Positions 9,394 to 15,869 of a stretch of 15,869 nt of DNA are shown here, piece after piece. The stretch comes from Thalassiosira profunda (taxonomy: Eukaryota > Bacillariophyta > Thalassiosirophyceae > Thalassiosirales > Thalassiosiraceae): the NCBI GenBank assembly GCA_036939355.1, contig JALLAP010002197.1, positions 1 through 15,869 of the forward strand, read 5' to 3'. The position numbers and the translations under genes are program-made. Under the pieces are notes generated by a model. The model saw nothing but the letters and a program-made list of their open reading frames with translations. It made no database searches and had not been told where the DNA came from. How positions within the stretch are numbered: position 1 is the first letter of the stretch; each line of letters starts with the position of its first letter.

Positions 9394-11349
9394 ATGCCTC
9401 GCCGCCACCCCCAGCGGCGCCTCGCGCTCGCCGCCGCCCTCGCCGCGGCCGCCGCCGCCCGCGCTACGACTGCGGAAGCAGTGCATCCCGACGGAGACGG
9501 CGCTCGTCGACGCCTCTCGTTGCCGCGGCCTTCCGCGGGGGGCGGCGAGCAGCTCGCCGAGCGGCGAACGAAGCTGCCACCGCGCGCGACGGGCGGAGGA
9601 ACGGCGAGGGCGGCGCGGCGCGACGGCGGCCGTCGACGCGCGGAGGACGAGGCGGCCGGAACGACCGGGAAACTCGACCGGAAATTGAAGAAGGAGCGGG
9701 GCGGCGATAAAGACGGCAGCGGCGGCGGTGGCAAGTCGGGAAAGAAGGACGCCGTCGATGATGACGGAGGGCGCGGCGAGGAGAGGCCGGGATGCGTCTG
9801 CGTCGAGGCGGCGCCTACGAAGTGGGCGGGAGGCGCTGCAACGAAGAAACGAAAACACAGGAAAAAGATGCTGGCCCGCGGGGGAGATCGGCTGCTGAAA
9901 AAGAAGAAACACAAGCGAAGGCACCGCGGGCGGAACGGCAAACGCGAGGGCAAGGGCGGCAAATCGTCCAAGTCGTCCAAGGGCGCGAAGGGCGGCAAAT
10001 CGTCGGAGAAAGATTGTGCGAGGTGGGGTGAGCCAAAATCGAATCGTTGTCCGTTGCAATCCGATCGCCCTTTCTCTTCTCTCACGCTAACTGGTGCAAT
10101 CTTCGTTCATAGAATGCCCCACACCGACCACTGCTCCATCGCCGTTTCCGATAGATCCGTGAGTTTGCGACTGACCATGTTCTCGAGACGTTTGGACCGA
10201 CTTTTACTCAAAGATACTTCCGCTTGTTTTCTGAACACATCATGTGCACACAACTTTGTATGCACGACAAAATAGGACGTTGACAATCCACCCGACGCTC
10301 TCGCCCGTCGCGCCAGTTCCAGTGCCACCAACCCCGGCGCCGGCCGAGCAGCCGCAGCCCTCAACAAACCGACCATCGTCCAGTCCGACGAGGCGGCCTT
10401 CAGCTATGCCCAACAATCCGCCATTGCCCACTCCACCCACGAGGGAACCATCTCCTCCGTCCAATCTGCCGTCGCGCACTCCCACAAACCGGCCAACGCC
10501 TCGGCCCACCGAGGAACCCCTGACCCTGTCGCCGTCGAAGTCCACCGGAGCCATGCCTACCACCGCGAGACCAACACCCAACCCCACCGAGAGGCCGACC
10601 GGCCGGCCAACGGCACCGCCCACGGCCACGTCCACGCCTCGTCCAACGCCGCCGCCCACCCCGCCGTCGAACGGGGGAGGACTGTCGCCGAGGGACATCG
10701 ATTGGATCGACAGCCACAACAAACGACGGAAAGAATGGCACGAACGGTACGCCACCGCCTACATTCCCCTCCAATGGAGCAGCGCGCTCGAGGAGTCGTC
10801 GCGGCAGTACGCGGAGGTCCTGATCAGCACCGGCCAATTCGTGCACGATCCGAACAACGACTATGGAGAGAACCTCGGGAGCAACGTCGGCGGCGGAATG
10901 CTTTCCACCGAGGACATCCTCGCGAGTGAGTGCGGGCGGGCCGGAAATGATCACTCGCTACTTGGTTCGGCCATTCCCCACGATACTCAACATGTCTGTT
11001 TCGCTCGCACGTTCGCAGGGTGGGTCGAAGGGGAGGCGGACGATCCGTACCCCCAAAACGGACATCTCACTCAGGTGTTATGGAGGGCCACGGAATACGT
11101 CGGCTGCGGCGAGGCGTCGGGCGGCGATCGCCACGTGCAGGTCTGCCGCTACGCCCGGCCGGGTGAGTTGGACTCTCGCTTTCTCTCTCGATCGCCCCGC
11201 AAACGATGCAATCTCAATATCATTTTCCCTCGTCCTCCATTTTCGCAGGCAATTGCAATATGGCGACGTATCTCCCCGACTGGCAAACTCCGACGTTCTT
11301 GGATACGAGCCCGTGCGGGCCGTTTTGCCCTCCCGACGGGTGTAACTGA
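9394..11349 (+). CDS. Secreted CAP (SCP/PR-1) protein with lysine cluster and Pro/Thr stalk
   Basis: Seen: exons 9394-10027, 10113-10158, 10276-10925, 11019-11162 and 11249-11349; every intron is GTGAG...AG, and phases 1, 2, 1, 1 keep one frame for 524 residues. Residues 1-28 form a signal peptide (RRHPQRR, then LALAAALAAAAAA). Residues 29-211 are Gly/Arg/Lys-rich, with lysines every third residue at 187-202. Residues about 212-365 are a Pro/Thr stalk. The CAP domain spans about 368-505: HNKRR at 374, His417, GEN at 424-426, WVEGE just after the third splice site, GHLTQVLW, VGCG, and CRYARPGN, with a Cys-rich end. The CAP cavity residues (His, Glu, Glu, His) are all present. Known: CAP proteins are extracellular and often bind sterols, lipids or metal. 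The start at 9394 was preferred over the in-frame ATG at 9292 because it places the signal peptide at the N-terminus. The CAP half is certain; exon 1 is less so. Confidence 0.85.
9952..9999 (+). repeat. K-x-x-K lysine cluster within the CAP protein
   Basis: Six lysines are spaced exactly three residues apart (KGGKSSKSSKGAKGGK, residues 187-202), with a seventh at 206. At DNA level the block is a short imperfect repeat of AAATCGTCC/AAGTCGTCC/AAGGGC units. The spacing and Ser/Gly filling match the pentalysine clusters described in diatom silaffins. Confidence 0.75.
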
Positions 11350-11495
11350 TAATTGCAACTCTTCTGCACATATGATACACGAGCCCCTCGCTTCCCGTGA
11401 ATTGCAACTATCTGCCCGCCGCATTGCTCCCCTCCCGGCGGCCATCAACGCATTCGTTCAGTCGAAAGCATCCTTCAATCTCCCGTAGCTCTATC
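11350..11495. other. Convergent 3' flank between the CAP gene and the broken membrane gene
   Basis: This short tail-to-tail spacer holds two copies of AATTGCAACT (about 11350 and 11400). No canonical AATAAA signal or hairpin terminator is visible. Confidence 0.4.
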
Positions 11496-12088
11496 TCACG
11501 AACAAGATTGCAACCGCACATGCCCCCACAGAATGTGCCACACGAGATAATACGCCAGCCGGAAGGCGCACATCGAGTAGAAATCGAACCGGTGGCCACG
11601 CCGCGCGATTCCCCGTTGTATCGTAGGACTTGGTAGGCCGGCTCGAGGACGGCCGTTTGCTCGCCCGGACGATCCGATCGTCGCGGTTTACCACTCAATT
11701 GCAAATAAATCAGACTGAAGGGCACCAAATGAAAGGCCAGCTCGACAACCAATCCGATGGCCGGATAGAAGAACACAGACGCCGGGTATGGGACGTTGAT
11801 GTCCTTTGGGAACGGCGCCTGCGTGTCCACGAAGATTGTCACGGCCGCCAGCCCCATTGCAATTGCCGTGGCCAGCCCGATCCCAGGGGCTGCCGCTCGC
11901 CGCGGTAGACGGCGAGTCAGCCCCGCCCGAGTAGGACAGGGCGGCGAGCACGAGGAGGGGATGGACGTCGCCGAGGTAGCGTTGGAAGGCCGCGGGCTCT
12001 AAGGCGTGCGCGGCGACGGCGCACAGCGCGGCCGGGAGGACCGGGAGGACGGGGCGTCGTGGCCGCCGTGCCCCAAGTGGCCAGACAT
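11496..12088 (-). pseudogene. Frame-broken multi-pass membrane protein gene
   Basis: Protein-like sequence runs continuously on the minus strand but changes frame. From ATG 12088: MSGHLGHGGHDAP. A second frame (about 12050-11920) then gives VLPVLPAALCAVAAHALEPA and continues LGDVHPLLVLAALSYSG. A third frame (about 11895-11600) gives GIGLATAIAMGLAAVTIFVD, a PFPKDINVPYPASVFFYPAI segment, and VVELAFHLVPFSLIYLQL, then AVLEPAYQVLRYN. A fourth segment gives FDFYSMCAFRLAYYLVWHIL and WGHVRL, stopping at 11496. The hydrophobic, conserved-looking character of each piece shows they belong to one gene of about 200 residues with four or five membrane spans. No suitable GT-AG intron bridges the breaks; a 51-nt GTAAAC...GAG candidate would remove EPAYQV. 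It is either a decaying subtelomeric gene or an intact gene with single-base sequence errors. I do not recognise the family; a CPBP-type protease was considered but its motifs are absent. Confidence 0.6.
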
Positions 12089-12312
12089 GCCTCTCTCATG
12101 CAAAGTGAACACAACTCGCGCCATTTTTGGGACAAATGCCTTCTTCCGAGCTGACACAAAAGATTGTACTATTTCCTACGCTGATTTCTACGCGGCCTCC
12201 AGATTTCTTCGAGAACCCGAGCTGTCCCCCAAAAACGATCAGCTGCACCGGCCCGGCTCACAACCCAGCTGCTCACAACTCGAATGAATGAAGCAACGGC
12301 AACGCTGACACC
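12089..12312. promoter_or_regulatory. Divergent interval upstream of the plastid-protein gene
   Basis: This 224-nt spacer lies between the broken membrane gene (minus) and the 12313 gene (plus), so it should hold the promoters of both. It is less GC-rich than the coding flanks. Directly before the ATG is GAATGAATGAAGCAACGG...ACACC; no TATA element is clear. Confidence 0.4.
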
Positions 12313-13035
12313 ATGAAGCTCCTCCTCATCCTCGCCGCATCGCTCTCGGCCGCGTCGGCCTTCGTGGCCCCGCGGCTGCCGCCGTCCCTCGCCGCCGCGG
12401 CCCTCCGCGCCGCCGGGGCGGGCAAGGGCGACGCCGCCGAGCCTGCCCGCGCGTGGGACGAGCTGAAGCAAATCGAGCGCGACCTCGTTGTGCAGCAGCA
12501 GGTGGGCGACCTCGACGAGGGCGAGGCGTCCAAGGCCATGGCCGAGAAGCTGCTCGAGACGGCGCTCGATTACGGTGAGGCGTACTCGCATTGCGTTGTT
12601 GTATGGGGTTTCACACCGATGCATGTTGCGATGCTCACATCTTGTGTGCACTCTCTACATATTGCAGTGCGGACGAAGGAACGGGTCGAGGAGGATTTGG
12701 CCGTGACCGCCCACCAAACCTTCGAGCACGCCCTGGAGGAGGAGCGGGTGCTCAAGGAGCACATCGCCGAGGAGGATCTGATGAAGGAAGACATTTTGGC
12801 GGACAATTACGTGGAGGAACGGTTGCATGCCGCGCAAGAGGCGGAGAAGGCATCGCATGCCGAGGAGCACGCTCACTTGGACAACTGGGCCGAGCTGCGG
12901 ATGGAAGAGGAGGCAATCAAGTCCTCGTTGAAAGAGCTAAAAGATATGGATCAGGAAATTCACGAAGGGGATCGCCTGCACATGGAGTGGGACGACACTA
13001 AACGTGTGTACGTGGCGCACAAATCAATCGAGTGA
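12313..13035 (+). CDS. Probable plastid-targeted acidic helical protein
   Basis: Seen: exon 1 12313-12574, intron 12575-12667 (93 nt, GTGAGG...TTGCAG, phase 1), exon 2 12668-13035, 209 residues. The intron is a multiple of three with no stop, so retaining it gives a 240-residue variant carrying a cysteine-containing insert. Residues 1-16 are a signal peptide (KLLLILAASLSAASA) cleaved before Phe17-Val-Ala-Pro-Arg, the ASAFAP-type site of bipartite plastid presequences in heterokonts and relatives. An Ala/Arg/Pro-rich, transit-peptide-like stretch follows to about residue 37. The mature part is strongly helical and rich in Glu, Ala and His: EEDLAVTAHQTFEHALEEER, EHIAEEDLMKEDILADNYVE, and a Glu/Ala/His run to about residue 170. 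It ends in MEWDDTKRVYVAHKSIE. No membrane span or catalytic motif is visible. Inferred: a stromal or thylakoid-associated protein of unknown function, imported through a four-membrane plastid. Confidence 0.8.
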   Translation: MKLLLILAASLSAASAFVAPRLPPSLAAAALRAAGAGKGDAAEPARAWDELKQIERDLVVQQQVGDLDEGEASKAMAEKLLETALDYGEAYSHCVVVWGFTPMHVAMLTSCVHSLHIAVRTKERVEEDLAVTAHQTFEHALEEERVLKEHIAEEDLMKEDILADNYVEERLHAAQEAEKASHAEEHAHLDNWAELRMEEEAIKSSLKELKDMDQEIHEGDRLHMEWDDTKRVYVAHKSIE

Positions 13036-13174
13036 GCTGTTTTAGGATTTAGGAATGGGGGAGAAAAGGCCGAAGCGAGACAGAGAGGGACAGTGCGGGA
13101 GAACCGGCGCGGGGATGCGGTGGGCGGACCAGAGGAAAGGGGGCGCTCAGTATGCAACTTCCCCACCTTGCACG

Positions 13175-13291
13175 TTTTACTGAAGGCCAGGAGAATATTT
13201 TAGAACCGCATTTTGCAAACAGTTTGCCCGCCCAACACAATTGTACTGAAAGTCAGGAGATATTTTAAATTGCATTGCAAACCACTTTGGC
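13175..13291 (+). repeat. Imperfect 66-nt tandem duplication
   Basis: TTTTACTGAAGGCCAGGAGA at 13175 and TTGTACTGAAAGTCAGGAGA at 13241 begin two diverged copies. Both continue with TATTTTA, a TTGCAAAC-containing segment and a TTTG block. The period is 66 nt; copy 2 has small deletions. Confidence 0.75.
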
Positions 13292-13751
13292 TCAATGCAT
13301 AGATAATACGTGCTCGCAGGTCTATTCTCTTTTGACAACGATTTTACATGCCAACAGAGTTTCGAGGGGGGGACACTCAACCAAAGACTGCTGCGCTCAC
13401 TCAATAGTTCGGCTAAGGGCAAGATTGTGGCCGCAAAGACACAGCTCGCAGATGGCTGTTTAGATGCTGCGAGCCAGGGGTTGGCTTGAGCTGGCTAGAC
13501 GGTGGTAGATTGTTGACTGCTTTTGGACAAGGAAATGCTTACGACAAGCGATGGCTTGATGGCTGCAAAGATTGCGCCGTGCAGAGTAATGGCTAGATAA
13601 GTGCAAGCTGGGCTCAGGGATGGCTCTCTAAAAAGTTGTCTCGGGCTGACTTGATGGTAGGGATATGGGCTGGCTCAAGGGTCGAGGGCTGCATCAAGGC
13701 AGCTTATCGCATGGTTCAATGGGTTGCAGAGTGCAAGCAAGATGCGTTGCC

Positions 13752-13808
13752 GTGCAACCGAAGTGGGCGGGCGTGCAACCGAGGTCGAAGTGGGGTGCAA
13801 CCGAAAAC
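13752..13808 (+). repeat. Three-copy GTGCAACCGA tandem repeat
   Basis: GTGCAACCGA occurs at 13752, 13773 and 13795, spaced 21 and 22 nt, with AAGTGGG-like filling between copies. Confidence 0.75.
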
Positions 13809-13871
13809 TGCCAAAAACTGGCTCTGCTTTTAGGTTAGGGTTGGGTTGCAGTCGGTCGCAGTGAACAGCTA

Positions 13872-14096
13872 GGGTTGAAAACAGTCAAAGTGCGGCTGGA
13901 AAAATGGCAGAGCTGGCGAGTTGCAAGGTTGGGTGCACTTGGGTTGGAGTTGTGCTGCAGTTGTGTTGCAGTCAGGAGGGTTGAAAATGGGTGAAGTATG
14001 GCTGAAAAATGGCAGAGATGGCTCGTTGCAGTCGCTAACAGGTTGAAACCACAGCAAAGTGCAGCTGAAAAACGGCAGAGTTGACAGGTTGCAGTC
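13872..14096 (+). repeat. About 60-nt degenerate tandem repeat, three copies
   Basis: Copies start at about 13872, 13978 and 14041. The shared core is GGTTGAAA, then about 10 nt, then (A)GT(G/A)(C/T)GGCTG(G)AAAAA(T/C)GGCAGAG, ending GTTGCA. Copy 1 is followed by an extra GTTG(T/C)(G/A)-rich stretch before copy 2. The minus-strand reading frame across it is an artefact of the repeat. Confidence 0.7.
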
Positions 14097-14705
14097 GACG
14101 AGATAGGGTTACAGTTTGGTTGCGATAGGTTGAGTTGGGAATTGCAGAAGGCATCACACAGGGTGGCAATTAGGTGCAGTGAATATGCGGTTGGAAACGA
14201 GGACAGAGTGAAGAACAAAAAGGCATACAGATAGGGTTGCAGCGCAGTGGCAGTGACATCGTTGGGGTGAAAGGAGAAAACACTAGAAAGGACTGAAGAT
14301 GCAGGTACAAATCAACTAAAGCAACGTTTTGTTGAAGTGGAAGTCGGTAGTCGGCGAGAGCAACATAGTTGGCAAAAGGCTGCAACAAAACATGTTGAGT
14401 CGAAAACACATGTCGCAATAAGTTTACTTGTTGCTGAAGTGGCAGTCGATTTTGGTACAGGATGGGAGGTTGAAGAACACGGCAGTGAGTAGGCGCATGT
14501 GCGATAACAAAATCGCAGAGGAGTCGATTTGAGAAGAAAGGTTGCAGTTTTGAGTTGCTGTCGCGTTTGGGTTTTACAACACTGCGTGTTTGCGATCAGT
14601 TGTTATGGGCAAACAATGAAGGCAGTGATGCGTGAGAGAGTAACTCTTTGTCTTTGCATGACAGATTGCATCGAGTTGTGTGTTGTAGCGATAAAGTTGC
14701 AGACT
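14097..14705. other. Gene-free subtelomeric stretch rich in GTTGCAG and TAGGGTT
   Basis: No coding sequence is seen. GTTGCA(G) and GAAGTGG(A/C)AGTCG(A/G)(T/G) recur (for example about 14333 and 14435). TAGGGTT occurs at 14104 and 14232. The region is a transition to the purine-rich block that follows. Confidence 0.55.
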
Positions 14706-14815
14706 CGAGATTTAGACAGCGAATGAGAGTAAGAAAAGAGAAAGAGGAGAGGAGGAAGAGACGAGAGAGAACAGCGCACGATAAAAGGTGGAGTGTGGAG
14801 ATATGTGTGAGATAC

Positions 14816-15190
14816 GAGGCATATGCATGAATGAAAGGAAGAGAGAAGAACATGAAGCAAGAGATGCAAGCAAAATATGCGAGCAAGAGATGAGAGAAAA
14901 GAGATGGTATCGTAGGAGCAAGAGATGTGTAGATAAGCAAGATATGCGGAATGGTAGTTGTAGTGTGAGAGGAAAGGTGGGAGCAAGAGTTGTGAGGATG
15001 AGATGCAAGCACGAGATATGCGTGATGAGATGTGAGGCATAGGCATGAATAAAAGGAAGAGAGAAGGACAAGAGAGATGCGAGCAAGCGATACAAGTAGG
15101 ACACAGGAGTAAGAGATGGTAGGAGCGACAGATATGCAAGCAAGAGTGCAGGGTGAAAGCGGTAGCGCGAGAGGAGAGATGCGAACAAGT
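14816..15190 (+). repeat. Diverged 218-nt tandem duplication
   Basis: A 33-nt segment beginning GAGGCATATGCATGAATG at 14816 reappears at 15034 as GAGGCATAGGCATGAATA with only two differences, and both copies continue AAAGGAAGAGAGAAG. Similarity then weakens but can be followed through GCAAGAGATG-type units, an AAGAGATGGTA block and an ATATGC(A/G) block. Copy 1 is about 14816-15033 and copy 2 starts at 15034. Confidence 0.65.
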
Positions 15191-15519
15191 GATGCGAAAA
15201 AATGAGAGATGCGAGCAAGAGACGCGGGTATGAGGTGTGAGATGAGAGTTTGAAATGGCATGCGAGATGGGAGATAGTAGTGTGATGTGAGACAGCGCAA
15301 GATGAGCGCAAGATATGAGATATGGTAGTGCACGATGGACAGTAGTGTGAGATGGTAGTGTGAGATGAAAGAAAAGATTGTGATATGGTAGAGTGAGATA
15401 TGAGACGGGAGATGGCAGTGTTAGATGAGCGATGCAAGACGAGAGATAGTAGTGTGAGATATGAGATGGGAGAAGAGAGAGGAGATAGTAGTGTGAGATA
15501 AGAGCATGTATGAGTAAGA

Positions 15520-15538
15520 TAGGGTTAGGGTTAGGGTA
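15520..15538 (+). repeat. Interstitial TTAGGG telomere repeat
   Basis: Three consecutive TAGGGT/TTAGGG units lie inside the purine-rich block, G-rich strand on +. This is the only stretch of uninterrupted canonical hexamers in the window. Confidence 0.85.
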
Positions 15539-15697
15539 TGAGAAATGTGAGTAGATAAGTAAGAGAGGGAGAGATGAGAGAATAAAAGTGGGCACGAAAA
15601 AGACAAGAATGAACAATGACGATGACATATGGTTGCAGAATGAGTTGGACGATGGTAGTAGAGATGAACGATGGTAGGGTGGAGGATGGTAGTAGAT

Positions 15698-15811
15698 ATG
15701 AGTTGAGTTGGGCAAGTTGAGTTGAGCAAGTTGAGTTGAGAGAGTTGTGTTAAGAGAGTTGAGTTGAGAGAGTTGAGCGAGTTGAGCGACTTGAGTTGAG
15801 CAAGTTGGGTT
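15698..15811 (+). repeat. GTTGAG/GAGTTGA simple repeat array
   Basis: GAGTTGAG, AAGTTGAG and GAGAGAGTTGAG units recur in near-tandem, with GCAA, GCGA or AGAG inserts. The array abuts the terminal 12-bp repeat; its last unit, AAGTTGGGTTGATTAGGG, merges into it. Confidence 0.8.
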
Positions 15812-15869
15812 GATTAGGGTTGTGATTAGGGTTGTGATTAGGGTTGTGATTAGGGTTGTGATTAGGGTT
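15812..15869 (+). repeat. 12-bp telomere-like array (GATTAGGGTTGT)n reaching the window edge
   Basis: Four perfect copies of GATTAGGGTTGT, plus ten bases of a fifth, run from 15812 to the last base with no mismatch. Each unit holds one TTAGGG followed by TTGTGA. The G-rich strand runs 5' to 3' toward the edge, as expected for the right end of a chromosome. It could be true variant telomere DNA, or a subtelomeric satellite with more sequence beyond. Confidence 0.8.

Larger units (their letters stand above)
13036..13870. other. Gene-free start of the subtelomere
   Basis: From the stop codon at 13035 onward I see no gene. The first 130 nt are still GC-rich with a G/A-rich tract and probably include the 3' UTR. 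GC then falls. Between about 13440 and 13700 the motif TGGCT(T/A)GA and close variants recur many times without a fixed period. Two better-defined repeats are listed separately, at 13175 and 13752. A telomere-like TTAGGTTAGGGTTGGG-type stretch begins at about 13830. Confidence 0.6.
14706..15690 (+). repeat. Purine-rich minisatellite block
   Basis: The + strand is dominated by A and G in short units such as GAGATG, GCAAGAGATG and GTGAGAT. A higher-order unit, AGATAGTAGTGTGAGAT, occurs at 15444 and 15483, with variants around 15272 and 15345. A 218-nt duplication is embedded in it. Because the minus strand is almost all C and T, it has few stop codons and yields long spurious reading frames rich in Ser, His, Leu and Thr. 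Confidence 0.75.

Noticed and set aside
11496..11857. A 51-nt GTAAAC...GAG intron to repair the last frame break of the membrane gene
   Set aside because: It is shorter than any other intron here, uses a GTA donor unlike all nine others, and would delete the protein-like EPAYQVLRYN segment.
11496..12088. CPBP (CAAX-type) intramembrane protease assignment
   Set aside because: The required EExxxR, FxxxH and HxxxN motifs are not found in the readable segments; the similarity is only general hydrophobicity.
13636..13833. Short + strand frame of 65 codons in the subtelomere
   Set aside because: It overlaps the GTGCAACCGA tandem repeat and the TGGCT-rich region and shows no protein-like pattern.
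13835..14218. Minus-strand 127-codon frame with Cys/His-containing repeats (QLCHFS)
   Set aside because: The apparent motif is a translation of the about 60-nt DNA repeat, whose copies are spaced 106 and 63 nt, so the frame is not conserved between units.
14596..15729. Overlapping minus-strand reading frames of up to 370 codons
   Set aside because: All three minus frames are open because the strand is pyrimidine-rich and lacks stop codons; the products are Ser/His/Leu/Thr repeats with no domain.
15812..15869. CRISPR-like array
   Set aside because: The unit is a 12-bp head-to-tail repeat with no spacers, at the edge of eukaryotic intron-bearing DNA.

Overview
The window reads as the end region of a chromosome from a GC-rich, intron-bearing protist. 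A flagellated alga with a red-derived secondary plastid (stramenopile or haptophyte type) fits best. Four observations support this. (1) Nine short GT-AG introns of 80-175 nt can be placed by frame logic, and all have GTG-type donors (GTGAG or GTGCG). (2) The gene at 12313-13035 opens with a signal peptide ending ASA|FVAP, the phenylalanine-led cleavage motif of heterokont-type plastid proteins. (3) A CPAP/SAS-4 (TCP10 C-terminal) centriole protein is encoded. (4) TTAGGG-type repeats sit at the right edge with the G-rich strand pointing outward. The species cannot be named from the sequence.

Layout, left to right. 1-1105 (+) is the 3' part of a multi-pass membrane protein with a coiled-coil tail whose reading frame breaks near its end. 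1198-5582 (-) is a two-exon, about 1423-residue CPAP/SAS-4-like protein. 5583-5992 is its upstream flank and holds a 74-nt inverted, frameshifted copy of the same gene's own 3' end. 5993-9008 (-) is a two-exon, about 974-residue low-complexity protein with an acidic N-terminal part, a Lys-rich middle and an Arg/Ser-rich tail, preceded by a short upstream ORF. 9115-9393 is a divergent promoter interval. 9394-11349 (+) is a five-exon secreted CAP (SCP/PR-1) protein with a Lys-every-third-residue cluster and a Pro/Thr-rich stalk. 11496-12088 (-) is a membrane-protein gene broken by at least two, probably three, frame changes. 12313-13035 (+) is a two-exon, probably plastid-targeted helical protein.

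From about 13036 to the end I see no gene. GC content falls, the + strand becomes G- and then purine-rich, and the DNA is built of degenerate tandem repeats: 66-nt, 21-22-nt, about 60-nt, a diverged 218-nt duplication, and AGATRGTAGTGTGAGAT units. TAGGGTT islands are scattered through it, always in the same orientation. It ends in GTTGAG repeats and a 12-bp array (GATTAGGGTTGT) that runs off the edge. This is a classic subtelomeric architecture.

The genes do not form an obvious pathway. The CPAP-like protein (centriole/basal body), the secreted CAP protein and the plastid protein belong to different compartments. The most distinctive signals are the variant telomere-like array, the relocated CPAP fragment, the silaffin-like lysine cluster joined to a CAP domain, and the repeated frame breaks (decay or assembly error).
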